In this document: positions 1 through 8,003 of the stretch, piece by piece
Layout of the letters: each line of letters begins with the position of its first letter
Numbering within the stretch: the first letter of the stretch is position 1
Assembly: GCF_002892795.1 (NCBI RefSeq)
Contig: NZ_PJMC01000015.1
Span: 46,762-110,761 of the forward strand
Reading direction: 5' to 3'
Origin: Arthrobacter sp. AFG20
GTDB lineage: Bacteria; Actinomycetota; Actinomycetes; Actinomycetales; Micrococcaceae
Length of the DNA stretch: 64,000 bases
Notes under the pieces: model-generated
Seen by the model: only the letters and a program-made list of their open reading frames with translations
The model's database searches: none
What the model was told of the DNA's origin: nothing
Translations under genes and position numbers: made by a program

Positions 1-63
1 GATGCGTTCCGCCTGCGTGCCCTTGCCCGAACCCGGTGGTCCGATAATCAACATTCTGGTCAT
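1..63 (-). CDS. adk: adenylate kinase, N-terminal fragment
   Basis: Only the first 21 codons are in the window; the gene runs off the left edge. The fragment starts MTRMLIIGPPGSGKGT, which carries the P-loop of adenylate kinase (GPPGSGKGT), the enzyme that interconverts ATP + AMP and 2 ADP in the cytoplasm. Its ATG overlaps the secY stop codon in an ATGA junction, so the two are translationally coupled. secY-adk is the conserved order at the end of the spc gene cluster in actinobacteria. The short length is the only limit on confidence. Confidence 0.93.
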   Translation of the reverse strand, partial: MTRMLIIGPPGSGKGTQAERI

Positions 64-1370
64 CGCAATAGCCCTTCGTAGTGACGCTGCTGTAGCTGCG
101 CGTCAATTTGCTTGACGGTTTCCAAGCCAACGCCCACCATGATCAGGATCGAGGTGCCACCGAACGGGAAGTTCTGGTTCGCGTTGATCAGCACGAGCGC
201 CACCAGCGGAATCAGTGCCACGAAGCCAAGATAGATGGCGCCGGGCAGCGTGATGCGCGACAGGACGTACTGCAGGTAATCCGCGGTCGGCTTGCCGGCA
301 CGGATACCCGGAATGAAGCCGCCGTATTTCTTCATGTTGTCGGAGACCTCTTCAGGGTTGAAGGTGATCGCCACATAGAAGTAGGTAAAGAAAACGATCA
401 TGGCGAAATACATCACCATGTAGATGGGGTGGTCGCCGCGGGTCAGGTTGTTGTTGATCCACTCAACCCACGGCTGGATGGACTCCCCCGCCTTCGGCTG
501 GTTGAACTGCGAGATCAACGCCGGCAGGTAGAGCATCGAGGAGGCGAAGATGACGGGAATGACGCCGGCCATGTTCACCTTGATGGGAATGTAGGTGCTG
601 GTGCCGCCCACTGTGCGGCGGCCGATCATCCGCTTGGCGTACTGCACCGGGATGCGGCGCTGGGACTGCTCCACGAAGACCACCAGGGCAACCGTCAGCA
701 GGCCGATGACGATGACAATGAAGAACGTGCCCGGGCCCTGCGCGGACCAGATGGCGCCCAGCGAGGTGGGGAAGCCGGCAGCGATGGCCGTGAAGATCAG
801 CAGCGACATGCCGTTGCCGACGCCCTTCTCGGTCACGAGCTCACCCATCCACATGATGAGGCCGGTGCCGGCCGTCAGCGTGATGACGATGAGGATCGTG
901 GTGATGACGCTCTGGTCCGGGATGATCGGCAAGTTGCAGCCGGGCAGCAACTGGCCTGACCGTGCCAGCGACACCAGTGTCGTGGCATTCAGCAGGCCAA
1001 GGGCGATCGTCAGGTACCGCGTGTACTGCGTCAGCTTGGACTGCCCGGAGGCACCCTCTTCGTAAAGCTGCTGGAACCGCGGGATGACCACGCGCAGCAG
1101 CTGCACAATGATGCTCGCCGTGATGTACGGCATGATGCCCAGGGCGAAAATGGAGACCTGCAGCAATGCACCGCCGCTGAAAAGATTGACGAGCTGGTAG
1201 ATCCCGCCCTGGGTCTGCCCGTTCGACAAGCATTGCTGGACATTCTGGTAGCTCACACCGGGCGAGGGGATAAAGGCTCCCAAGCGGAAGATTGTGATGA
1301 TTCCCAGCGTGAACAACAACTTGCGTCGCAGATCAGGCGTTCGAAACGCCCGGCCGAATGCGCTTAGCAA
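60..1370 (-). CDS. secY: preprotein translocase subunit SecY
   Basis: Central channel of the Sec translocon in the cytoplasmic membrane; works with SecE (also encoded in this window) and SecA. The 436-aa product has about ten hydrophobic segments, the SecY N-terminal stretch FRTPDLRRKLLFTLGI, and the cytoplasmic loop Y...KRMIGRRTVGG. Length is normal for the family. The start is TTG at 1370-1368, chosen because GAGGAGG sits 4 nt upstream on the minus strand. A terminator (1482-1524) and a promoter-like pair lie between rplO and secY, so secY-adk is probably its own transcription unit rather than the tail of the spc operon. Confidence 0.97.
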   Translation of the reverse strand: MLSAFGRAFRTPDLRRKLLFTLGIITIFRLGAFIPSPGVSYQNVQQCLSNGQTQGGIYQLVNLFSGGALLQVSIFALGIMPYITASIIVQLLRVVIPRFQQLYEEGASGQSKLTQYTRYLTIALGLLNATTLVSLARSGQLLPGCNLPIIPDQSVITTILIVITLTAGTGLIMWMGELVTEKGVGNGMSLLIFTAIAAGFPTSLGAIWSAQGPGTFFIVIVIGLLTVALVVFVEQSQRRIPVQYAKRMIGRRTVGGTSTYIPIKVNMAGVIPVIFASSMLYLPALISQFNQPKAGESIQPWVEWINNNLTRGDHPIYMVMYFAMIVFFTYFYVAITFNPEEVSDNMKKYGGFIPGIRAGKPTADYLQYVLSRITLPGAIYLGFVALIPLVALVLINANQNFPFGGTSILIMVGVGLETVKQIDAQLQQRHYEGLLR

Positions 1371-1427
1371 GCGTCCTCCTCATTAGTTGATAAGTCTCGT
1401 GATGCAGATGTATAAACCCAACAACCG

Positions 1428-1455
1428 AGTCTAACCGGTGTTTGCGGCGTGCGAA
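1428..1455 (-). promoter_or_regulatory. putative secY-adk promoter
   Basis: On the minus strand a TAGACT hexamer (1433-1428) is preceded, after 16 nt, by TTCGCA (1455-1450); TTGTTC with a 19-nt spacer is an alternative -35. It lies between the rplO terminator and the secY start. The same TAGACT hexamer occurs upstream of rpsL, tuf and tRNA-Trp. Inference from motif only. Confidence 0.4.
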
Positions 1456-1481
1456 CAATCCGGAAGACCCAATAGGTATGA

Positions 1482-1524
1482 AAAAACTCCCGGCACAGGG
1501 GCCTCGGCCCCCGTGCCGGGAGTT
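1482..1524 (-). terminator. rho-independent terminator after rplO
   Basis: Near-perfect inverted repeat of about 19 bp, rich in G/C, with arms either side of a TCG centre around 1502-1507. On the minus strand it is followed by a run of six T. It lies 40 nt beyond the rplO stop and ends the spc transcript before secY. Confidence 0.85.
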
Positions 1525-1566
1525 TGCGCAGCGGGCTATTGCCCACCGGCTCCGGGACAGAATCCC

Positions 1567-2052
1567 TTAGAGCGCGGTGGTGCTGCCGCCGGCTGCTGCA
1601 ATCTTTTCTGCGGCGCTGGCCGAGAATGCGTGGACGGTGACGTCAACCTTGACGGTGATGTCGCCGGTGCCAAGCACCTTGACGGGCTGGTTCTTGCGAA
1701 CGGCACCCTTCTCGACCAGGTTCTCCACGGTGACTGCGCCACCTTCCGGGAACAGCTCGTTGAGCTTGTCCAGGTTTACAACCTGGAACTCAACCCGGAA
1801 CGGGTTCTTGAAGCCGCGCAGCTTCGGCAGGCGCATGTGCAGCGGCAGCTGGCCGCCGGCAAAGCCAGCCTTGATCTGGTAGCGGGCCTTCGTACCCTTG
1901 GTACCGCGACCGGCGGTCTTACCCTTGGAACCTTCACCACGACCAACACGGGTCTTGGCGGTCTTGGAACCCGGGGCGGGACGCAGGTGGTGAACCTTAA
2001 GAGCGCTCTGCTTCTCAGCAGCGGCGGTCTCGGCGGTGTTCTTCTCTGCCAT
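1567..2052 (-). CDS. rplO: 50S ribosomal protein L15
   Basis: Large-subunit protein L15 that binds 23S rRNA. The 161-aa product carries the L15 signature region GRGEGSKGKTAGRGTKG near residues 37-54 and the basic GFxGGQxPLxxRLPKLRGF segment around 75-95. A short Ala/Glu-rich N-terminal extension (about 15 residues) precedes the usual start of the domain. The ATG overlaps the rpmD stop by one base (TAATG), so translation is coupled. Last gene of the spc cluster before the terminator at 1482-1524. Confidence 0.97.
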   Translation of the reverse strand: MAEKNTAETAAAEKQSALKVHHLRPAPGSKTAKTRVGRGEGSKGKTAGRGTKGTKARYQIKAGFAGGQLPLHMRLPKLRGFKNPFRVEFQVVNLDKLNELFPEGGAVTVENLVEKGAVRKNQPVKVLGTGDITVKVDVTVHAFSASAAEKIAAAGGSTTAL

Positions 2053-2258
2053 TACTTCGCCTCCTCAACATTCACGAGGTGCGGAACCGTGTTGAGCATT
2101 CCGACGGTCACGGCGTCAGCGGTGCGGACAACGGTGTGTCCGATGCGCTTGAGGCCGAGCGACCGAAGGGTGTCGCGCTGGTTCTGCTTGGCGCCAATGA
2201 CGCCCTTGATCTGGGTGATCTCCAACTGAGCGTCGGAGGGAGTCAGGTTCTTAGCCAT
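2052..2258 (-). CDS. rpmD: 50S ribosomal protein L30
   Basis: Small 68-aa large-subunit protein. It shows the L30 pattern LEITQIKGVIGAKQNQRDTL near residues 12-31 followed by LGLKRIGHTVV. It sits between rpsE and rplO with a 3-nt gap on one side and a one-base overlap on the other, the standard spc order. Confidence 0.96.
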   Translation of the reverse strand: MAKNLTPSDAQLEITQIKGVIGAKQNQRDTLRSLGLKRIGHTVVRTADAVTVGMLNTVPHLVNVEEAK

Positions 2259-2261
2259 AAC

Positions 2262-2978
2262 CTAGACACCTGCCTTCTGGTTCATCAGAGCCTTCACCAG
2301 TGCCGGCGGAGCGATCTCGTCGAGCGGCAGGCCGCGGCGTGCTGCCACAGCTGCCGGCTCTTCGAGGCGCTTCAGGGCATCAACGGTCGCGTGAACGATG
2401 TTGATGGCGTTGGAGGAACCGAGCGACTTGGAGAGGATGTCGTGGATGCCCACGCACTCCAGTACTGCACGGACCGGACCACCGGCGATAACACCGGTAC
2501 CGGCGGAAGCCGGACGCAGCATTACGACACCAGCGGCGGCTTCACCCTGAACGCGGTGAGGAATGGTGTTGCCAACGCGGGGAACGCGGAAGAAGGACTT
2601 TTTGGCCTCTTCAACGCCCTTGGCGATAGCAGCGGGAACTTCCTTGGCCTTGCCGTAGCCGACGCCGACCATACCGTTGCCGTCACCAACGACGACGAGT
2701 GCGGTGAAGCTGAAGCGACGACCACCCTTGACGACCTTGGAAACGCGGTTGATGGTGACAACGCGCTCTACGAACTGGTTCTTCTCGGCTTCACGTCCGC
2801 CATCGCGGCCGCCACGGCCACCGCGGTCGCCGCGGCCCTGGCCACGGTCGCCACGCTCGCCGCGACGCGCGCCACCACGGCGGTCCTCGGCAGCGGGGGC
2901 AGTGGTCTCAGCAGCTGCGGCTTCGGGGGCCTTTTCTTCTGCAGACACAGTGTCCTTTTCCTTGTTTGCTTCGGTCAC
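2262..2978 (-). CDS. rpsE: 30S ribosomal protein S5 with RG-rich N-terminal extension
   Basis: Small-subunit protein S5, needed for decoding accuracy and the site of spectinomycin-resistance changes. The 238-aa product is longer than the roughly 165 aa of E. coli S5. The conserved core begins at KNQFVERVVTINRVSKVVKG, and the typical GxGNGMVGVGYGKAKEVP stretch follows. The extra N-terminal ~70 residues are Ala/Glu-rich and then a run of RG/RGG-like repeats. The GTG start overlaps the rplR stop (GTGA). The extension is in frame and is read with typical codon use, so it looks genuine, not a misplaced start. Confidence 0.96.
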   Translation of the reverse strand: MTEANKEKDTVSAEEKAPEAAAAETTAPAAEDRRGGARRGERGDRGQGRGDRGGRGGRDGGREAEKNQFVERVVTINRVSKVVKGGRRFSFTALVVVGDGNGMVGVGYGKAKEVPAAIAKGVEEAKKSFFRVPRVGNTIPHRVQGEAAAGVVMLRPASAGTGVIAGGPVRAVLECVGIHDILSKSLGSSNAINIVHATVDALKRLEEPAAVAARRGLPLDEIAPPALVKALMNQKAGV

Positions 2979-3358
2979 AGTGACAGCCCACCTTCGCGTG
3001 CACCGTCAGCGACGGCGGCGATCCGGCCGTGGTACTTGTTACCACCACGGTCGAAGACAACAGCCTCGACGCCGGCAGCCTTGGCACGCTCGGCTACGAG
3101 CTCGCCAACGCGCTTGGCCTTGGCGGTCTTGTCACCGTCGAATGCACGAAGGTCAGCTTCCAGAGTGGACGCACTTGCTACGGTCTGGCCAATGGTGTCG
3201 TCGACAACCTGGACAAATACGTGGCGTGCGGAGCGGTTGACGACCAGGCGAGGACGTACAGCCGTTCCGGAGATGCGCTTGCGGATACGAAGCTGGCGGC
3301 GGCTGCGCGAAGCAGACTTGCTCTTGTTCGTACGCTTCTTGTTAATGGCGATGGCCAT
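2975..3358 (-). CDS. rplR: 50S ribosomal protein L18
   Basis: 127-aa large-subunit protein that binds 5S rRNA together with L5 (rplE, upstream). The basic N-terminus RSRRQLRIRKRISGTAVRPRL and the C-terminal FDRGGNKYHGRIAAVADGAREGG block are typical of L18. It overlaps rpsE by 4 nt and follows rplF after 2 nt. Confidence 0.96.
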   Translation of the reverse strand: MAIAINKKRTNKSKSASRSRRQLRIRKRISGTAVRPRLVVNRSARHVFVQVVDDTIGQTVASASTLEADLRAFDGDKTAKAKRVGELVAERAKAAGVEAVVFDRGGNKYHGRIAAVADGAREGGLSL

Positions 3359-3360
3359 GG

Positions 3361-3897
3361 TTACTTACCAGCCTTTCCGACCTTGCGGCGGATGACTTCG
3401 CCCGCGTAGCGGATGCCCTTGCCCTTGTACGGGTCAGGCTTGCGCAGCTTGCGAATGTTGGCAGCAACCTCGCCGACCTGCTGCTTATTGATGCCTGAGA
3501 CAGAGAGCTTGGTCGGTCCCTCTACTGCAAAGGTGATGCCGGCCGGAGCGGTAACGCTGACCGGGTGGCTGTAGCCGAGAGCGAACTCAAGGTCAGATCC
3601 CTTGGCCTGAACGCGGTAACCGGTACCGACGATTTCAAGCTTCTTCTCGTAGCCTGCGGTGACGCCCTGGATCATGTTGGAGATCAGGGTGCGGGTCAGG
3701 CCGTGGAGCGAACGGGAGGCGCGCTCGTCGTTCGGGCGGGTGACGGTCAGGGTGCTGTCTTCCAGCGCAACCTCGATCGGGCTGGCCACAGTGTGGGTCA
3801 GCTCGCCCTTGGAACCCTTGACGCTGACGACAGAGCCGTCAACCTTGACCTCAACGCCGGCAGGAACGGTGATGGGGAGACGTCCAATACGTGACAT
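3361..3897 (-). CDS. rplF: 50S ribosomal protein L6
   Basis: 178-aa large-subunit protein near the factor-binding site. Starts MSRIGRLPITVPAGVEV and ends with the L6 signature region PDPYKGKGIRYAGEVIRRKVGK. Two related domains are visible, about residues 1-82 and 83-178, as expected for L6. Located between rpsH and rplR. Confidence 0.97.
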   Translation of the reverse strand: MSRIGRLPITVPAGVEVKVDGSVVSVKGSKGELTHTVASPIEVALEDSTLTVTRPNDERASRSLHGLTRTLISNMIQGVTAGYEKKLEIVGTGYRVQAKGSDLEFALGYSHPVSVTAPAGITFAVEGPTKLSVSGINKQQVGEVAANIRKLRKPDPYKGKGIRYAGEVIRRKVGKAGK

Positions 3898-3915
3898 TAT
3901 TCTCTTCCTTTCCCG

Positions 3916-4314
3916 TTACCAGACGTAAGCGAGGACTTCGCCGCCCACGCCCTTCTTGCCGGCCTGCTTATCAGTCAGGAGGCCGGAAGAGGTGGACAGA
4001 ATTGCGATACCCAGGCCACCCAGCACGTGCGGCAGGTTGGTGGACTTCGCGTAAACGCGGAGACCCGGCTTGGAGATGCGACGGACACCCGCGATTGAAC
4101 GCTCGCGGTTCGGACCGAACTTGAGATCAAGGGTCAGCTTCTTGCCAACTTCTGCGTCCTCTTCCTTCCAGCCGGCGATGAAACCTTCGGCCTTCAGGAT
4201 GTCAGCAACGCGAGCCTTGAGCTTGCTGTAAGGCATAGACACGGAATCGTGGTATGCCGAGTTTGCGTTACGCAGGCGCGTAAGCATATCTGCGACAGGA
4301 TCTGTCATAGTCAT
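3916..4314 (-). CDS. rpsH: 30S ribosomal protein S8
   Basis: 132-aa small-subunit assembly protein binding the central domain of 16S rRNA; in E. coli S8 is also the autogenous regulator of the spc operon. It begins TMTDPVADMLTRLRNAN and ends with the S8 block STSSGLLTDKQAGKKGVGGEVL. It directly follows rplE here. In most bacteria rpsN lies in that 82-bp gap (4315-4396), but no S14 gene is present. Confidence 0.97.
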   Translation of the reverse strand: MTMTDPVADMLTRLRNANSAYHDSVSMPYSKLKARVADILKAEGFIAGWKEEDAEVGKKLTLDLKFGPNRERSIAGVRRISKPGLRVYAKSTNLPHVLGGLGIAILSTSSGLLTDKQAGKKGVGGEVLAYVW

Positions 4315-4396
4315 TTGGGCACTTGCCCTTCCTCGTAACGGTTTCCGCCATTCTGTCCCTGGGGGATCAAAGTGGCCGGACCTTTTACGTAGTTAA

Positions 4397-4978
4397 TTAA
4401 GCTTCGGTTTTGAACGGGAAACCAAGCGCCTTGAGCAGCGCGCGGCCTTCGTCGTCGGTCTTGGCGGTGGTCACGACCGTGATGTCCATACCGCGGGTGC
4501 GGTCGATGGAGTCCTGGTCGATCTCGTGGAACATAACCTGTTCGGTCAGACCGAAGGTGTAGTTGCCGTTGCCATCAAACTGCTTGCCGCTGAGGCCGCG
4601 GAAGTCGCGGATACGGGGCAGGGCCAGCGTGACCAGACGGTCCACGAATTCCCACATGCGGTCGCCACGCAGGGTTGCGTGTGCACCAATGGGCATGCCT
4701 TCGCGCAGCTTGAACTGGGCGATCGACTTGCGGGCCTTGGTGACCTGCGGCTTCTGGCCGGTGATCAGGGTGAGGTCGCGGACAGCGCCGTCGATCAGCT
4801 TGGAGTCCTTGGCGGCATCTCCAACACCCATGTTCACTACAACCTTGACCAGACGGGGAACCTGGTTCACGTTCTCGTACTTGAATTCCTCAAGAAGCGC
4901 GCTCTTGATGGAATCGGCGTACTTGGTCTTCAGACGAGGAACGATCTTCGTTGCCGGAGTCTCGAGAGTCTCAGTCAT
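4397..4978 (-). CDS. rplE: 50S ribosomal protein L5
   Basis: 193-aa 5S rRNA-binding protein of the central protuberance. Diagnostic segments are VKVVVNMGVGDAAKDSKL (about residues 44-61) and GLTEQVMFHEIDQD toward the C-terminus. A ~12-residue N-terminal extension precedes the conserved start (PRLKTKYADSI). Its ATG overlaps the rplX stop by one base. Confidence 0.97.
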   Translation of the reverse strand: MTETLETPATKIVPRLKTKYADSIKSALLEEFKYENVNQVPRLVKVVVNMGVGDAAKDSKLIDGAVRDLTLITGQKPQVTKARKSIAQFKLREGMPIGAHATLRGDRMWEFVDRLVTLALPRIRDFRGLSGKQFDGNGNYTFGLTEQVMFHEIDQDSIDRTRGMDITVVTTAKTDDEGRALLKALGFPFKTEA

Positions 4979-5337
4979 TAGATGTCCTTCCCGGAGCTCT
5001 TGGCCACGCGGATGCGGACGGTCTTCTTGACGCCGTCCTTCTCTACGGTGTCGAGGCGGAAACCAACGCGGGTCGGCTTCTTGGTGGACGGGTCAACCAG
5101 AGCCACGTTGGAAACGTGGATGGAAGCCTCGACAACCTCGATGCCGCCGGTCTTGGTGCCGCGCTGCGACTGTCCGACCTTGGTGTGCTTGGTTACGCGG
5201 TTGATACCCTCAACCAGCACGCGGTTAGTTTCCGGGAACACGCGCAGGACCTTGCCCTGCTTGCCACGGTCGCCGCCGCGCTCAGCCTTGGCGCCAGTGA
5301 TGACCTGAACCAGGTCACCCTTCTTGATCTTAGCCAT
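4978..5337 (-). CDS. rplX: 50S ribosomal protein L24
   Basis: 119-aa assembly-initiator protein of the large subunit. The N-terminal KOW motif is visible (KIKKGDLVQVITGAKAERGG), followed by GKQGKVLRV. Gene order rplN-rplX-rplE is standard. The gap to rplN is 3 nt. Confidence 0.96.
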   Translation of the reverse strand: MAKIKKGDLVQVITGAKAERGGDRGKQGKVLRVFPETNRVLVEGINRVTKHTKVGQSQRGTKTGGIEVVEASIHVSNVALVDPSTKKPTRVGFRLDTVEKDGVKKTVRIRVAKSSGKDI

Positions 5338-5340
5338 GGA

Positions 5341-5709
5341 CTAGAGCACCTCCGGAGCCAGAGAAACGATCTTCATGAACTTCTTGTCACGGAGTTCACG
5401 ACCAACCGGTCCGAAGATACGGGTACCGCGGGGGTCACCGTCGTTCTTCAGGATGACGGCTGCGTTCTCGTCAAACTTGATGTAGGAACCATCCGCACGG
5501 CGGCGTTCCTTCTTGGTACGGACGATGACAGCCTTGACGACGTCGCCCTTCTTTACGTTGCCGCCCGGAATTGCATCCTTGACGGTTGCGACGATTACGT
5601 CGCCAATGCCTGCGTAGCGACGGCCAGATCCACCGAGAACGCGAATGGTAAGGATTTCCTTAGCACCCGTGTTGTCGGCGACCTTGAGTCGCGACTCCTG
5701 CTGAATCAC
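5341..5709 (-). CDS. rplN: 50S ribosomal protein L14
   Basis: 122-aa protein contacting 16S rRNA across the subunit interface. The L14 signature region is present (ADNTGAKEILTIRVLGGSGR at 11-30, and GxxVKAVIVRTKKERRRADG further on). The start is GTG (codes for MIQQESRL...), preceded by GGAG 8 nt upstream. First gene of the spc cluster; a terminator and a 340-nt spacer separate it from rpsQ, so it probably has its own promoter. Confidence 0.97.
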   Translation of the reverse strand: MIQQESRLKVADNTGAKEILTIRVLGGSGRRYAGIGDVIVATVKDAIPGGNVKKGDVVKAVIVRTKKERRRADGSYIKFDENAAVILKNDGDPRGTRIFGPVGRELRDKKFMKIVSLAPEVL

Positions 5710-6050
5710 TATTTACTCCTTGCGTCGCGCCGGTTCTCAGACCGAAAATCTTCCTACGGAATGAGCCTTGCGGAACGGTTGATCGGGGTGTCTCTTGACC
5801 TGACTGGATTTTGCCAGACCAGGCCTAAACGCCCGTGCCACAAACAGTTGCTTCCCAGCCCGTGGGGGCGCAGGGGAACACTATGCCGTGGCACAATTGT
5901 TTACGAGGTTTGCTGTCCGGCGCACAACAGGCGCCATACAAACTCAATATCCTAGCACATTTCCCGGGCATCCCCATATCACAACCGGCAGGGGCCGGGC
6001 CACTCCCCTACCGAGCCCGCCAGCCGCCGTCGGGCTCCCCCGCTTAACGA
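5710..6050 (-). promoter_or_regulatory. rplN upstream spacer, likely spc promoter region
   Basis: 340 nt with no credible coding sequence; open frames here are interrupted or are shadows. On the minus strand it begins just after a terminator and contains a TAGGAT -10-like hexamer near 5950 with a long leader toward rplN. It most likely holds the promoter and 5' leader of the spc cluster. No -35 box could be picked with confidence. Confidence 0.4.
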
Positions 6051-6085
6051 GGAAACCCCCGCTCCCAAAGGGAACGGGGGTTTCC
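6051..6085 (-). terminator. terminator after rpsQ
   Basis: Inverted repeat with a GGAAACCCCCG arm (6051-6061) and its complement (6075-6085), plus an inner CTCCC/GGGA pairing around an AAA loop. It lies 31 nt past the rpsQ stop on the minus strand. The following T-tract is weak, so efficiency is uncertain. Confidence 0.65.
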
Positions 6086-6115
6086 GTTACAGCCGCCAGG
6101 GGCGTGCTGCAGGTG

Positions 6116-6421
6116 TTACTTAGCCTTCTCGAGGATCTCCACGAGCCGCCAGTTCTTGGTGGCGGACAGCGGGCGGGTCTCGGCGATGACAACCAGGTCG
6201 CCGATGCCGGCGGTGTTCTGCTCGTCGTGTGCCTTGACCTTGGAGGTGCGGCGGATGACCTTGCCGTACAGGGCGTGCTTCACGCGGTCTTCAACCTGAA
6301 CAACGATGGTCTTGTCCATCTTGTCAGAGACCACGTAGCCGCGACGCGTCTTACGGTAACCGCGCTGCTCAGCCGTAGCTGCCGTAGCAGTTTCCGTCAC
6401 GTTCTCGTCCTTTTCACTCAC
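6116..6421 (-). CDS. rpsQ: 30S ribosomal protein S17
   Basis: 101-aa primary 16S rRNA-binding protein. Core motif YRKTRRGYVVSDKMDKTIVV (about 20-39) followed by VEDRVKHALYGKVIRRTSKVKAHDE in shifted segments is typical of S17. The first ~18 residues are an extra Thr/Ala/Glu-rich leader. The start overlaps the rpmC stop by 4 nt. Last gene of the S10 cluster. Confidence 0.96.
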   Translation of the reverse strand: MSEKDENVTETATAATAEQRGYRKTRRGYVVSDKMDKTIVVQVEDRVKHALYGKVIRRTSKVKAHDEQNTAGIGDLVVIAETRPLSATKNWRLVEILEKAK

Positions 6422-6747
6422 TTGGCGTCCTCCTCGGTCTCAGCCTCGGCAGGCTTTTCAGCCTTCTTAGCTGCAGACTTCTTGGACTTCTTTTCTTCCT
6501 TGGCTTCCACAACCGGTGCGGCAACCTCGGCACGAATGCCCAGCTCGCGCTCACGGAGAACGGTGTAGATGCGTGCGATGTCCTTCTTTACCGCGCGCAG
6601 ACGACCGTGGTTCTCCAGCTGTCCGGTGGCGGACTGGAAACGCAGGTTGAACAGCTCTTCCTTGGACTTGCGGAGTTCTTCAACGAGACGCTCGTTGTCG
6701 AAACCGTCCAGCTGTGCGGGTGCAAGATCCTTTGACCCAACTGCCAT
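6418..6747 (-). CDS. rpmC: 50S ribosomal protein L29 with C-terminal tail
   Basis: L29 sits at the exit of the peptide tunnel. The L29 core is at residues ~10-72, containing ELRKSKEELFNLRFQSATGQL and NHGRLRAVKKDIARI. At 109 aa it is longer than the usual 63-70, because of a Lys/Ala/Glu-rich tail (EEKKSKKSAAKKAEKPAEAE). The tail is probably disordered. Flanked by rplP (2-nt gap) and rpsQ (4-nt overlap). Confidence 0.96.
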   Translation of the reverse strand: MAVGSKDLAPAQLDGFDNERLVEELRKSKEELFNLRFQSATGQLENHGRLRAVKKDIARIYTVLRERELGIRAEVAAPVVEAKEEKKSKKSAAKKAEKPAEAETEEDAK

Positions 6748-6749
6748 TT

Positions 6750-7166
6750 CTATTCACCACCTTCGCGACGCACAATGCGTGCCTTCAACGGGAGCTTGTG
6801 GATCGCCAGGCGCAGGGCCTCGCGAGCTACCTCATCACTGACACCGGAGAGTTCAAAGAGAACCCGGCCCGGCTTGACGTTGGCGACCCACCATTCCGGC
6901 GAACCCTTACCGGAACCCATGCGGGTTTCGGCAGGCTTCTTGGTCAGCGGACGGTCCGGGTAAATGTTGATCCAGACCTTACCGCCACGCTTGATGTGGC
7001 GGGTCATCGCGATACGGGCAGATTCGATCTGACGGTTCGTGACGTATGCCGGGCTCAGGGCCTGGATGCCGTACTCACCGAAGGAGACCTTGGTACCGCC
7101 CGTGGCAGCGCCGGAACGACCCGGGTGGTGCTGCTTACGGTGCTTGACTCGACGTGGGATAAGCAT
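6750..7166 (-). CDS. rplP: 50S ribosomal protein L16
   Basis: 138-aa protein near the A-site tRNA elbow. Diagnostic segments: MLIPRRVKHRKQHHPGRSG at the start and RMGSGKGSPEWWVANVKPG near residues 81-99. Normal length and position between rpsC and rpmC. Confidence 0.98.
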   Translation of the reverse strand: MLIPRRVKHRKQHHPGRSGAATGGTKVSFGEYGIQALSPAYVTNRQIESARIAMTRHIKRGGKVWINIYPDRPLTKKPAETRMGSGKGSPEWWVANVKPGRVLFELSGVSDEVAREALRLAIHKLPLKARIVRREGGE

Positions 7167-8003
7167 TTAAGCCTGTCCTCCTTCTGCTGCCTGTGCCGGT
7201 GCTGCTGCCTCGGCTGCCGGAGCTGCAGCAGCAGGTGCTGCGTCGGCTGCCGGACGGTCGTTACGACGACGGCGGTCACCACGGTCAGCGCCACCCGGGC
7301 GGCCCGGACGGTCGCCGGAGCGGCCACGGGACGGAGCAGCAGCTGCCTGCTGAGCCAGTTCCTTGGAGGTGACGTCGCCCTTGTAGATCCAGACCTTCAC
7401 GCCGATGCGGCCGAAGGTGGTCTTGGCTTCGTAGAAGCCGTAGTCGATGTTCGCGCGGAGGGTGTGCAGGGGCACACGGCCTTCACGGTAGAACTCCGAG
7501 CGGGACATTTCTGCGCCACCCAGACGGCCCGAGCAAGCGATACGAATACCCTTGGCACCGGCACGCTGTGCGGACTGCATGGCCTTCTTCATCGCACGGC
7601 GGAATGCCACGCGGGAAGTCAGCTGCTCTGCAACACCCTGGGCAACAAGCTGGGCTTCCATCTCGGGGTTCTTGACCTCGAGGATGTTCAGCTGAACCTG
7701 CTTGCCGGTGAGCTTTTCGAGCTCGCCGCGGATGCGGTCTGCCTCGGCGCCGCGGCGGCCGATGACGATGCCCGGACGTGCCGTGTGGATGTCCACGCGG
7801 ACACGGTCGCGGGTGCGCTCGATCTCGACCTTGGCGATGCCGGCGCGCTCCATGCCGGTGGACATGAGCTGGCGGATACGGATGTCTTCGCGAACGAAGT
7901 CCTTGTACCGCTGGCCGGACTTGGTGCTGTCAGCGAACCAGTGCGATACGTGATCGGTGGTGATGCCGAGTCGGAACCCGTGCGGGTTTACTTTCTGTCC
8001 CAC
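7167..8003 (-). CDS. rpsC: 30S ribosomal protein S3
   Basis: 278-aa mRNA-entry-tunnel protein. It begins MGQKVNPHGFRLGITTDH, has the KH-domain GRRGAEADRIRGELEKLTG near residues 92-110 and the S3 C-terminal domain GRLGGAEMSRSEFYREGRVP. The last ~65 residues are Arg/Gly/Asp-rich and then Ala-rich, which E. coli S3 (233 aa) lacks. The start is GTG at 8003-8001. It abuts rplP with no overlap. Confidence 0.97.
   Translation of the reverse strand: MGQKVNPHGFRLGITTDHVSHWFADSTKSGQRYKDFVREDIRIRQLMSTGMERAGIAKVEIERTRDRVRVDIHTARPGIVIGRRGAEADRIRGELEKLTGKQVQLNILEVKNPEMEAQLVAQGVAEQLTSRVAFRRAMKKAMQSAQRAGAKGIRIACSGRLGGAEMSRSEFYREGRVPLHTLRANIDYGFYEAKTTFGRIGVKVWIYKGDVTSKELAQQAAAAPSRGRSGDRPGRPGGADRGDRRRRNDRPAADAAPAAAAPAAEAAAPAQAAEGGQA

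Noticed and set aside
108..959. Long plus-strand open frames antisense to secY
   Set aside because: They arise from the high GC content; translations are low-complexity, lack ribosome-binding sites and lie entirely inside a certain gene. Similar shadows cover rplO, rpsE, tuf, fusA, rpoC and rpoB.
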